This document shows, one piece after another, positions 7,501-13,099 of a stretch of DNA of 16,979 bases. The stretch comes from CAZDYP01 sp964509505. Lineage in GTDB: Bacteria; Chloroflexota; Anaerolineae; JACRMK01. Made by a program: the position numbers and the translations under genes. Within the stretch, counting starts at the first letter, position 1, and every line of letters starts with the position of its first letter. Under the pieces are notes generated by a model. It saw only the letters and a list, made by a program, of their open reading frames with translations. It was not told the DNA's origin and searched no databases. The stretch covers positions 1-16,979 of the forward strand of contig CAZDYP010000118.1 in the NCBI GenBank assembly GCA_964509505.1, in the 5' to 3' direction.

Positions 7501-8362
7501 TGGTGGGCGACAATTGCGCGACAGTATCGCCCCAGAATGGCGATGCAAAATATGGCTCGCGGGCGCGCATCCATGCGACGTTGCCTTGCAGCGTGTTGAT
7601 TTCGCCGTTGTGCGCGAGAAAGCGAAACGGTTGCGCGCGTTCCCACGTCGGAAACGTATTCGTGCTGTACCGCTGATGAAACAACGCGAATGCGGTCACA
7701 TATTCAGGGTCGCGCAAATCGGCGTAGAACGGCGCGAGCTGCGGCGAAACGAACAACCCTTTATACACGATTTTGCGCGACGAGAGCGACGGCACATACA
7801 AACGCTCGATGCGTTCCTCACTGGCGCGCCGTTCAATCAGCTTGCGCGTTAGGTAGAGCGCGCGTTCAAACGCATCGCCTGCGCCAATGGTTGCGCCGCG
7901 CGCGATGAGGGCGTGGGTGATGTGTGGGCGCGTGTGATAAGCGTGCTCCCCCAATGCGTCGAGCTCAATCGGCGCGTCGCGCCACGCGAGCAATGTGAGG
8001 CCATGCGCGCAAAGGGCGTCGGCAACGATGCGCAAGGCGCGTGCGCGCGCTGTCAAATCATCACTAGGCAAAAAGAACACGCCCACCGCAAAATTTTCGA
8101 TTGCCGGTATGGTGAGGTCGCGCCGCGCCAGCTCACGCGCGAACAACGCATACGGGATTTGCGTCATCACGCCCGCGCCGTCGCCGGTCTTGCCATCGGC
8201 TGCGCGCGCGCCGCGATGCGCGAGCTGGGTCAGCGTCGTGAGACCATCGCGCAAAATGTCGTGCGACGCATGTCCCGATAGCTGCGCAATGAAGCCAACG
8301 CCACACGCCGCGCGCTCGGCGCGTGGATCTGCCAACAAGTGAGATTGTAAGTGAGAGGACAT
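4556..8362 (-). CDS. gltB: Glutamate synthase large subunit, glutaminase and FMN/3Fe-4S domains (GXGXG domain split off)
   Basis: A 1268-residue protein that makes glutamate from glutamine and 2-oxoglutarate. The class-II glutaminase domain follows a 19-residue propeptide; Cys20 (RAACGVGF) is the expected nucleophile after processing. The FMN-binding synthase domain lies at about residues 840-1230, with GHSGGTGASP and VDGGFKTGQ. The 3Fe-4S cluster motif CX5CX4C is intact at Cys1189, Cys1195 and Cys1200 (CIMARACHLNTCPVG). The C-terminal GXGXG domain is missing here and encoded by the next gene. Two insertions are unusual: repeat-encoded residues about 449-485 (IFNHQSS units) and a palindromic-element peptide at about 584-612. 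Both are in frame and between conserved blocks. The start is fixed by AAGGGAG 7 nt before the ATG. No gltD is nearby, so NADPH versus ferredoxin dependence cannot be decided. The leader carries terminators that suggest attenuation. Confidence 0.95.
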   Translation of the reverse strand: MSSHLQSHLLADPRAERAACGVGFIAQLSGHASHDILRDGLTTLTQLAHRGARAADGKTGDGAGVMTQIPYALFARELARRDLTIPAIENFAVGVFFLPSDDLTARARALRIVADALCAHGLTLLAWRDAPIELDALGEHAYHTRPHITHALIARGATIGAGDAFERALYLTRKLIERRASEERIERLYVPSLSSRKIVYKGLFVSPQLAPFYADLRDPEYVTAFALFHQRYSTNTFPTWERAQPFRFLAHNGEINTLQGNVAWMRAREPYFASPFWGDTVAQLSPTIDANGSDSAMLDNTLELLTLSGREVAHALMMLVPEAWEKVPDMSAALKAFYHYHATLMEPWDGPAALAFSDGRCVGMALDRNGLRPARYTVMDDGLVVAASEVGGLELDPARIVHKGKLGPGQMVLADLSQHKLWSNDELKAHYAQQKPYQQWVEQIIQRQNPQSPISNPKTSDQQPIFNHQSSIFNHQSSIFNHQSSLTNYPLPLTQLQAAFGYTAEELVVVLREMVEERAEPIGSMGDDTPHAVLSQFERPLYHYFKQRFAEVTNPPIDHLREQLVMSTRVFLGGRGNILVDESVMARSVGGDKAIATSQEGDYFAVKRLAMTTRNKLLELPSPILTDEQLREIRARRDEFPHEILPAVFDALQPDGLEFALNRLCQHAERAVKHGATILVLSDREVGPLCAPIPMLLAVSATHHHLLRVGLRWATSLVAEAGDAYDVHRIACLIGYGANAVNPYLALASARALVAQGNVSNKTLTPEQAEANFVHAIEKGLLKIMSKMGIATLDAYHGAQIFESVGIASAVIETYFTGTPSPIEGIGLCDIQRVALTRHAHAFPQAQRKRDGATKLNHYGYFKFKKQGEYHAFNPQVVEALHEAVRMPHALNGNFHHAYEKYLEYARLVHERPATDLADHWELVCAAHPIPLDEVEAATSIVQRFSTAAMSHGALSLEAHEAITLGANRVGALSNSGEGGEHPSRYGTERNSRIKQVASARFGVTPAYLMSADELQIKMAQGSKPGEGGQLPAHKVSVEIAAIRHSQTGIALISPPPHHDIYSIEDLAQLIYDLKRINPQAKISVKLVAQAGVGTIAAGVAKAYADVIQISGHSGGTGASPLSSIKHVGVGWELGLAETQQTLVANDLRGRVRVRVDGGFKTGQHVIIGALLGADEFSFGTAAVVAVGCIMARACHLNTCPVGIATQRQELRAKFPNAPEWLMAYLLFVAEETRAYLAALGAHTLDEVIGQAHYLKVRPSDSRSVKVS
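6528..6613. repeat. 86-bp palindromic repeat element inserted in frame in gltB
   Basis: The ends are inverted repeats: GTCATTGCGAG at 6528-6538 and CTCGCCATGAC at 6603-6613 (10 of 11 match). Inner arms also pair imperfectly (GGCGAAGTAATC against GATTGCTTTGTCGCC). This resembles the common dispersed family with GTCATTGCGAG ends found between genes in many bacterial genomes. Here it lies in gltB and encodes about residues 584-612 (with SVGGDKAIATS), which typical GltB proteins lack. The flanking sequence (LGGRGNILVDES and RNKLLELPSPILTDEQ) is normal GltB. Confidence 0.75.
6909..6971. repeat. Three 21-bp tandem repeats in gltB
   Basis: Three copies of a 21-bp unit (6909-6929, 6930-6950, 6951-6971), the last with one mismatch. 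Each is built from heptamers such as GATTGAA and GACTGAT. Because 21 is a multiple of 3 the reading frame is kept, and each copy encodes IFNHQSS in GltB at about residues 464-485. Confidence 0.9.
6991..7018. repeat. Four 7-nt tandem repeats in gltB
   Basis: TGGGATT, GGAGATT, GGGGATT and GGGGATT follow one another, encoding residues about 449-457 (within NPQSPISNP). They are close in type to the heptameric short tandem repeats known from cyanobacterial genomes. They sit 19 bp from the 21-bp repeats, so the two form one expanded low-complexity block in a variable GltB loop. Confidence 0.75.
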
Positions 8363-8394
8363 AAGTAAACTCCCTTGGGTGAGATGGGTTGCAT

Positions 8395-8452
8395 AAAAAA
8401 ATCGGGAGACGGATGCAACCTTGTGTGACTTGGCTGCTCCAATCTCCCGATT
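8395..8452 (-). terminator. Terminator-like attenuator hairpin just upstream of gltB
   Basis: On the minus strand AATCGGGAGA (8452-8443) and TCTCCCGATT (8409-8400) form a perfect 10-bp stem with a 33-nt loop, followed by a T run ending at 8395. It sits about 30 nt before the gltB ATG, inside the leader, so it could terminate or attenuate gltB transcription. The large loop weakens it as a plain terminator. The 3' arm (CTCCC) could also pair with the gltB Shine-Dalgarno (GGGAG). Confidence 0.5.
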
Positions 8453-8602
8453 CGTGTGTGGTGTGTGATGTGTGTTTAGGGCGGCGTAGCAGAGGTGCCA
8501 AGTATCCAGCAGGTGCGTCGCGGCGAAGTCGGCGCAGCGGTTCGAGTAGTCGTAGTGTGGCTGGTGCGAGAGAGGCTAGCTGAATCCATGGCGAAGGGTC
8601 TC

Positions 8603-8666
8603 AACCCCTAACGGTCTCTCAGATCTGACAGGTGTTTAGAGACTCATCAGGTCTGGCGTTAGGGTT
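8603..8666 (-). promoter_or_regulatory. Structured RNA candidate in the gltB leader
   Basis: The outer arms (plus strand 8603-8613 AACCCCTAACG and 8657-8666 CGTTAGGGTT) pair with one bulge. Inside, GTCTCT (8614-8619) pairs with AGAGAC (8638-8643), and CAGATCTG (8620-8627) can pair with CAGGTCTG (8648-8655). The last two helices cross, so they are either a pseudoknot or alternatives. The inner pairing is slightly better in plus-strand RNA (a U-G pair) than in minus-strand RNA (a C-A mismatch), so the functional strand is open. It lies between the two terminator hairpins of the gltB leader. No match to a known riboswitch is recognised. Confidence 0.4.
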
Positions 8667-8676
8667 TGTGAAATCA

Positions 8677-8712
8677 AAACAAAAAGCCGCCGAGACATCG
8701 TCTCTAGCGGCT
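8677..8712 (-). terminator. Strong intrinsic terminator in the gltB leader, about 40 nt after the start of transcription
   Basis: On the minus strand AGCCGC and GCGGCT (outer arms) enclose GAGAC-GAT-GTCTC, followed by TTTTTGTTTTG. It lies downstream of the gltB promoter and far upstream of the gltB ATG, so unless it is read through, the promoter would make only a short RNA of about 70 nt. Confidence 0.75.
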
Positions 8713-8758
8713 TCAGGGCCCTCACAGATTGAGTTATATTGCAGAAAAGTTGCGCGCG

Positions 8759-8786
8759 ATTATAGCAGGAGCTGCGCTGCTGTCAA
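8759..8786 (-). promoter_or_regulatory. Consensus sigma-70 promoter for gltB
   Basis: Perfect TTGACA (8786-8781), a 16-nt spacer and perfect TATAAT (8764-8759) on the minus strand, between amt and gltB. The expected transcription start is near 8752, giving a leader of about 390 nt. Confidence 0.85.
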
Positions 8787-8846
8787 ATCAAGGTCTGTGC
8801 TGATTCACCCCCCAATGTTCTGCTGGGAGTTGCGGGGTATCATGCT

Positions 8847-10079
8847 TTAGAACTGATAAGCTCTCTCGCCATGCTGCGTTGTGTCAAGCCCTTGCACTTC
8901 TTCATGTTCGCCGACGCGCAAGCCCACGATGATGTCCACAACCTTCAAGATGAGCCACGTCAGTCCACCTGTGTAAATGATGACGATGCTCAGGCTGATG
9001 AGCTGCGTCACCAACTGCATGGGATTGCCATAGAACAAGCCATTGGCGCCGCTGGCATTGATCGCGGTTGAAGCAAACAAGCCCGTCGCCAACGCGCCCC
9101 ACATGCCGCCCACGCCATGGCACGCCCACACATCGAGCGAGTCATCCACACGCAACCGTGACTTCAGTTGCACGGCGCCATAGCACAACACGCCCGCGCC
9201 TAAGCCAATGAGCAGCGACGCCAGCACATCCACGTAACCCGCTGCAGGGGTGATGGCAACCAAACCCGCGACTGCGCCCGTCGCAGCGCCAATCACGCTT
9301 GGGCGCTGTTGATGGAACCAACTGATGGTTAGCCAGGTCAACGCGGCCATCGCCGCCGCCGTGTTGGTGACGAGGAAAGCGTTGGTGGCGAGTGTGCCGA
9401 TCGTCAGGGCGCTGCCCGCGTTAAAGCCGAACCAACCAAACCACAACAGCCCTGCGCCTAGCACGGTCATGGGCGCATCGTGTGGCTCCATCGTCTCGTG
9501 TCCGAAGCCTAGCCGCCGTCCCACTTTCAGCGCAGCGACCAGCGCAGCTGTACCGGCCGTCACATGCACAACCAAGCCGCCCGCGAAATCGAGCGCGCCC
9601 AGCGCGCGGAGCCAACCGCCAACACCCCAGACCCAATGCGCGACCGGCGCATAAACGAACGTCGCCCACAACAAGCTAAACAGCACGAACGCTGTGAAGC
9701 GTTTGCGTTCGGCAAACGCGCCTGTGATGAGCGCCGGGGTGATGACGGCGAACATCATCTGAAAAATCGCAAAGGCTTGATGGGGAATCGTAGCCGCGTA
9801 ATCGGCGTTCGGTTCTGCGCCAACGCCGCGCAAGCCGAACCACTCCAGCCCACCAATGATGCCGCCCCGATCCGGTCCAAACGCCAACGTGTAACCCCAG
9901 AGCACCCATTGCACACTGATGAGTGTGAGCATGAAGAAGCTGTGCATGATGGTGGCGAGCACGTTTTTCTTACGCACCAGCCCGCCATAGAAAAACCCTA
10001 ACGCCGGCGTCATCAACATCACCAGCGCAGCTGAGATCAACACCCAAAGGGTGTCTGCTGTATTGATTGAGTTTGTCAC
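8847..10079 (-). CDS. amt: Ammonium transporter
   Basis: A 410-residue Amt/MEP/Rh-family channel that moves ammonium into the cell. It has the expected run of about 11 membrane segments. Signature sequences are MMFAVITPALITGAFAER (external gate and pore region), the first pore His in DFAGGLVVHVTAG, GLLWFGWFGFNAGS, and the second pore His in WACHGVGGMWGAL. I start it at GTG 10079 because GGAGG lies exactly 7 nt upstream. A frame-matched ATG at 10121 would add 14 poorly conserved residues and has no ribosome binding site. It sits between glnA and gltB on the same strand, a nitrogen-assimilation context. No PII gene (glnK) follows, although amt and glnK are often paired. The glnA terminator and an AUG-UAA element lie in its upstream region, and no separate promoter is evident. 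Confidence 0.95.
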   Translation of the reverse strand: MTNSINTADTLWVLISAALVMLMTPALGFFYGGLVRKKNVLATIMHSFFMLTLISVQWVLWGYTLAFGPDRGGIIGGLEWFGLRGVGAEPNADYAATIPHQAFAIFQMMFAVITPALITGAFAERKRFTAFVLFSLLWATFVYAPVAHWVWGVGGWLRALGALDFAGGLVVHVTAGTAALVAALKVGRRLGFGHETMEPHDAPMTVLGAGLLWFGWFGFNAGSALTIGTLATNAFLVTNTAAAMAALTWLTISWFHQQRPSVIGAATGAVAGLVAITPAAGYVDVLASLLIGLGAGVLCYGAVQLKSRLRVDDSLDVWACHGVGGMWGALATGLFASTAINASGANGLFYGNPMQLVTQLISLSIVIIYTGGLTWLILKVVDIIVGLRVGEHEEVQGLDTTQHGERAYQF

Positions 10080-10148
10080 AGGAAAACCTCCACATGAGTA
10101 AAAATTGATGGGAGGCGTCATGGCCCATGAGTCAGCTGCTGATAAAAG

Positions 10149-10170
10149 TTACATAAGACATCACCTCCTT
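10149..10170 (-). promoter_or_regulatory. Perfect Shine-Dalgarno followed by AUG-UAA between glnA and amt
   Basis: On the minus strand AAGGAGGTGAT (10170-10160) is the full complement of a typical 16S rRNA 3' end. It is followed at normal spacing (9 nt after AGGAGG) by ATG (10154-10152) and immediately by TAA (10151-10149). It cannot be the amt start, which is 70 nt further on with its own GGAGG. A start-stop of this kind could hold a ribosome in the amt leader. Confidence 0.6.
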
Positions 10171-10171
10171 C

Positions 10172-10187
10172 CTGCGATTTGTCGCAG
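10172..10187 (-). promoter_or_regulatory. Small hairpin abutting the perfect Shine-Dalgarno
   Basis: On the minus strand CTGCGA-CAAA-TCGCAG forms a perfect 6-bp stem with a 4-nt loop. It ends 1 nt before the GAAGGAGG of the start-stop element, so it may shape access to that site. Confidence 0.45.
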
Positions 10188-10203
10188 CGTGACCACACGA
10201 CAC

Positions 10204-10247
10204 AAAATAAAAGCCTTTGACCATTAGCATCCAATAGTCAAAGGCTT
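10204..10247 (-). terminator. Intrinsic terminator of glnA
   Basis: On the minus strand AAGCCTTTGAC (10247-10237) and GTCAAAGGCTT (10221-10211) form a perfect 11-bp stem with a 15-nt loop, followed by TTTATTTTG. It begins about 26 nt after the glnA stop and lies about 125 nt before the amt start, so it ends glnA or sets the glnA:amt ratio by read-through. Confidence 0.85.
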
Positions 10248-10272
10248 CGGGGCGCTTCGAGCAATGTATGGG

Positions 10273-11691
10273 TTACGCATCGTAATACAAGTGGAACTCG
10301 TAGGGATGTGGGCGGAGTCGCACAGGGTCAACATCGCGCGTGCGCTTCAGGCTGATATAGGTCTCCAGCAAGTCTGGCGTAAACACATCGCCCCTCAGCA
10401 AAAATTCGTGATCGTCCTCCAGCGCCTTTAGCGTTGCGTCGAGGGAGCCGGGCACCTGCTTAACGTGCTTGCCTTCTTCTGATTCGTAGAGGTCAATGTC
10501 CATCGGTTGACCGGGATCAATTTTGTTCTGGATGCCGTCGAGCCCCGCGAGCAACATTGCCGCAAACGCGAGGTATGGATTGCACGAGGGGTCGGGCGGG
10601 CGGAACTCGACGCGCTTCGTCTTAGGATTGTTCGAGTACATTGGGATACGCACGGCGGCGCTGCGATTGCGCTTCGAATAGACGAGGTTGACGGGCGCTT
10701 CGTAGCCGGGCACGAGCCGGCGATACGAGTTCGTCGTCGGCGCGCAGAGCGCCAGCAAGGCGGGCGCGTGTTTGAGCAAGCCGCCGATATACCACAAGGC
10801 CATTTGCGACAAGCCCGCATAGCCATTGGCATCGTAGAACAATGGCTTGTCGCCGTTCCACAAACTCTGATGGCAGTGCATCCCTGAACCATTGTCGCCG
10901 AAGATGGGCTTGGGCATGAAGGTCGCGGTTTTGCCGTGCGCGCGTGCGACATTCCTCACGACGTATTTGTACATCATCAGGTTGTCCGCCATGCGCGTGA
11001 GCGGTTGGAAGCGTAGGTCAATCTCGCACTGTCCGGGTCCGCCGACTTCGTGATGATGCACTTCGACAGGCACGCCTGCCTCAATCAGCTTCCGCATAAT
11101 CTCGGAGCGTAACTCTTGCAGTGTGTCGTTAGGCGCGACGGGGAAATAGCCTTCCTTGTTGCGCATCTTGTAGCCGAGATTTTTCTTGCTGGCGTCGCCG
11201 CTGCTCCAGATGCCTTCGTCGGACTCGACGAAGTAATAGGCGCTGTGTTGATTCGAATCGTAGCGCACGCCATCGAAGACGAAGAACTCCGCCTCGGGTC
11301 CGAAATAGCATGTCGTCGCAATGCCTGTGCTTTTGAGATACGCTTCGGCTTTCTTCGCCACATTGCGCGGGTCGCGTGTGTAAACGTCGCGCGAGATCGG
11401 ATCGTGCACATCGCAGATGAGGCTCAATGTCGTCGTCGCGCTCATGGGATCGAGTCGCGCGCTGGCAGCGTCGGCGATGAGCAGCATGTCGCTTTCGTGA
11501 ATTGCCTGATAGCCGCGAATGCTGGAGCCATCGAACCCGATGCCCTCTCCGAAGAGATCTTCACTCAGCTCCTCGATGGGGAGGCTAAAATGTTGCCACA
11601 TCCCCGGCAAGTCAATAAACAGCAGATCAACGATTTTGACTTTGTTTTCCTCGGCAAAGGCGAGGACCTCAGAGGGAGTTTTAATGGTCAT
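10273..11691 (-). CDS. glnA: Glutamine synthetase, type I
   Basis: A 472-residue glutamine synthetase that forms glutamine from glutamate, ammonia and ATP as a dodecamer in the cytosol. Motifs seen: FDGSSIRGY (residues 53-61, active-site loop shared between subunits), the metal-binding GPEAEFF (131-137, Glu133 and Glu135), NGSGMHCHQS, the ATP-binding KRNRSAAVRIP, and EFRPPDPSCNPY. The length and the segment DIDLYESEEG with Tyr402 match the GSI-beta type. There this Tyr is the adenylylation site, so control by an adenylyltransferase is possible but unproven here. AAAGGAG lies only 3 nt before the ATG, which is short. The gene stands 112 bp after the acetyltransferase gene with no clear promoter seen between them. 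It is followed by its own terminator, then amt. Confidence 0.97.
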   Translation of the reverse strand: MTIKTPSEVLAFAEENKVKIVDLLFIDLPGMWQHFSLPIEELSEDLFGEGIGFDGSSIRGYQAIHESDMLLIADAASARLDPMSATTTLSLICDVHDPISRDVYTRDPRNVAKKAEAYLKSTGIATTCYFGPEAEFFVFDGVRYDSNQHSAYYFVESDEGIWSSGDASKKNLGYKMRNKEGYFPVAPNDTLQELRSEIMRKLIEAGVPVEVHHHEVGGPGQCEIDLRFQPLTRMADNLMMYKYVVRNVARAHGKTATFMPKPIFGDNGSGMHCHQSLWNGDKPLFYDANGYAGLSQMALWYIGGLLKHAPALLALCAPTTNSYRRLVPGYEAPVNLVYSKRNRSAAVRIPMYSNNPKTKRVEFRPPDPSCNPYLAFAAMLLAGLDGIQNKIDPGQPMDIDLYESEEGKHVKQVPGSLDATLKALEDDHEFLLRGDVFTPDLLETYISLKRTRDVDPVRLRPHPYEFHLYYDA

Positions 11692-11803
11692 AGTCTCCTT
11701 TCACCGAATGGGATTCGTTAGGGTTGGAACGGGAGCGTTGACACGACTCCTATCCCAACTGCAGGCGCAGGGAAGCAAGTTGAAAGTCCGCGCAAACAGC
11801 GAG

Positions 11804-12310
11804 CTATAAATTTTCAGTGATGATGTATTCGACAATAACCACATCGCGCCACACGCCGTCGAGTTGGGCATGTTTCTCATACGTGCCGACTTCACGGAAC
11901 CCCATGCGTCTTAGCAATGTGCGACTCGCCATGTTTTCAGGAAAGACGCGCGAGACCAACTTCCAGAATTTGGCTTGAGTTGCCGCGGCGAGCAAAGCCT
12001 CCATCGCGACGCGCCCTGCGCCGCAGCCGCGCGCTTCACGCAACACATAGACCGAAAACTCGGCAATGCCCGCATAGCATTCGCGCGGACGATAGGTTGA
12101 GGTCGAAGCCCACGCCAGAACGTCTTTCGTCTCCTCAGCTTCAACGACGACGATGGGATGAACACCATCGAACCACTGTGCAATATCGTCGGCGGTGCGT
12201 AAGCGTGTCTCAAACGTAGCGATGCGATCTGCGATGCCTTGATTGTAGATGCGCGCAATCGCCGCTGCGTCGGCGGGCGTGGCGGAACGAGCGCGCAACG
12301 GTTTATCCAT
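11804..12310 (-). CDS. GNAT acetyltransferase, ArsN1/phosphinothricin-acetyltransferase type
   Basis: A 168-residue GNAT enzyme. The N-terminus (RSATPADAAAIARIYNQGI), then FSVYVLREARGCGAGRVAM with the acetyl-CoA loop (about residues 85-105), and the C-terminal FPENMASRTLLRRMGF and DGVWRDVVIVE match the family of phosphinothricin and arsinothricin N-acetyltransferases. Such enzymes acetylate glutamate-like inhibitors of glutamine synthetase. Its position next to glnA is therefore suggestive, although the substrate is not proven and related proteins acetylate methionine derivatives. The ATG overlaps the lysE stop in ATGGATAA (8 nt), which implies translational coupling. GGAG lies 10 nt upstream. 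A protective role for the exporter-acetyltransferase pair against a glutamine-synthetase inhibitor is an inference. Confidence 0.9.
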   Translation of the reverse strand: MDKPLRARSATPADAAAIARIYNQGIADRIATFETRLRTADDIAQWFDGVHPIVVVEAEETKDVLAWASTSTYRPRECYAGIAEFSVYVLREARGCGAGRVAMEALLAAATQAKFWKLVSRVFPENMASRTLLRRMGFREVGTYEKHAQLDGVWRDVVIVEYIITENL

Positions 12311-12941
12311 GCCACCACAACTCCCACACTTGTTGCGCCAACGACAAACCCAACCACAGAATCATGAGGTTGCACGCGATGGACATGGCGCGGGCGACGC
12401 GCGGCGACAAATGTTGTCGCGTCCACTTTACGGCAAACGACACGACGAACGCATACACGACGCAGACGCTAAAGAAACTCAAGAAGAAGATGGTCATGTT
12501 GTTGAATGAGCTGGTCGCGCCCGACGCCGCCAACGCGCCGCCCGGACCGATCCAATAGCTGATCGCCCACGGATTGCTCAACGACAACCATGCGCCAACG
12601 GCGAACGAACTGCGCGAGTCGCATTGCGTCAAGGCTTCGATGGGTTCAGCGTTGGCTGTCGTGAGATTATCATACAATCCTTTTACTGAAGTATAGAGCA
12701 AGAATAAGGCGCCTGCGATGGCTAACACGCGCTCTGCGATGGGCTGCTGCACGATGACCGCGAAGCCTGCCAGCGCCAGCAATGCCCACGTCGCATCGCC
12801 AATCAACGAGCCGAGCTGCACACCCAGCGCCGCCACAAAGCCGCGCGATAAGCCACGCCGAAAAGTTTCTGCTGTGACGATGCCGGGCGGCGCGGCAAAT
12901 GCCAAGCCCATCACCAACCCTAAACCCATCAAATGGAGCAT
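12303..12941 (-). CDS. LysE-family exporter
   Basis: A 212-residue membrane protein of the LysE/RhtB amino-acid exporter family. The N-terminal GLAFAAPPGIVTAETFRRGL and QLGSLIGDATWALLAL are typical, and about six membrane segments are visible. The middle WLSLSNPWAISYWIG matches the conserved NP-containing segment of the family. It would export an amino acid or a small analogue; the substrate cannot be read from sequence. The start is fixed by AAGGAA 7 nt before the ATG. The gene overlaps the acetyltransferase gene by 8 nt. It has its own consensus promoter and an intrinsic-terminator hairpin in the leader, so expression is probably attenuated. Confidence 0.9.
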   Translation of the reverse strand: MLHLMGLGLVMGLAFAAPPGIVTAETFRRGLSRGFVAALGVQLGSLIGDATWALLALAGFAVIVQQPIAERVLAIAGALFLLYTSVKGLYDNLTTANAEPIEALTQCDSRSSFAVGAWLSLSNPWAISYWIGPGGALAASGATSSFNNMTIFFLSFFSVCVVYAFVVSFAVKWTRQHLSPRVARAMSIACNLMILWLGLSLAQQVWELWWHG

Positions 12942-12958
12942 GAGCTAGTTCCTTTAGT

Positions 12959-13000
12959 CAAAAAACAAAAGCCGTCGAACATGACCAATGTCCAACGGCT
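12959..13000 (-). terminator. Terminator/attenuator in the lysE leader
   Basis: On the minus strand AGCCGTTGGACAT pairs with ATGTTCGACGGCT (13 bp with two G-U pairs, 5-nt loop), followed by TTTGTTTTTTG. It lies about 45 nt after the predicted transcription start and just before the lysE Shine-Dalgarno, the usual place for an attenuator. Confidence 0.75.
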
Positions 13001-13051
13001 GCGGGGCCAAACACGAATAGATTGCTGCGCTCTTCAATTTTGTCGAGCCAT

Positions 13052-13079
13052 ATTATAACAAAGGCTGTGAGCGTGTCAA
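13052..13079 (-). promoter_or_regulatory. Consensus sigma-70 promoter for lysE
   Basis: Perfect TTGACA (13079-13074), a 16-nt spacer and perfect TATAAT (13057-13052) on the minus strand, with predicted start near 13045. Hexamers and spacing are the same as in the gltB promoter. Confidence 0.85.
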
Positions 13080-13099
13080 AAATGAATCACTCACGAAGC

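Larger units (their letters stand above)
8363..8846 (-). other. gltB leader and amt-gltB intergenic region
   Basis: This 484-bp stretch has no convincing protein gene. In the gltB direction it holds a consensus promoter (8786-8759), a strong terminator hairpin (8712-8677), a long inverted repeat with nested pairing (8666-8603), about 150 nt of GC-rich unassigned leader, a second terminator-like hairpin (8452-8395) and the gltB Shine-Dalgarno (8376-8370). A 37-codon frame beginning ATG near 8590 (Thr/Ser/Arg-rich, no clear ribosome binding site) could be a leader peptide but is not supported enough to call. Confidence 0.6.

Noticed and set aside
8494..8500. TGGCACC on the minus strand, resembling the T-box core TGGNACC
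   Set aside because: The following bases do not match the T-box and no stem I with a specifier loop was found; a 7-base match with one free position is likely by chance in this leader.
8638..8655. CTGATGA on the minus strand, resembling a hammerhead ribozyme core
   Set aside because: A stem follows, but the required GAAA and the third stem with a cleavage site are absent.
8657..8666. CGTTAGGGT-type motif also seen near 11716 and 13765
   Set aside because: Similar strings also occur inside coding sequence (for example in amt near 9995), so shared regulation is not supported.
10080..10121. Longer amt start at ATG 10121
   Set aside because: No ribosome binding site precedes it, while GGAGG is ideally placed for GTG 10079, and the extra residues are not typical of Amt.
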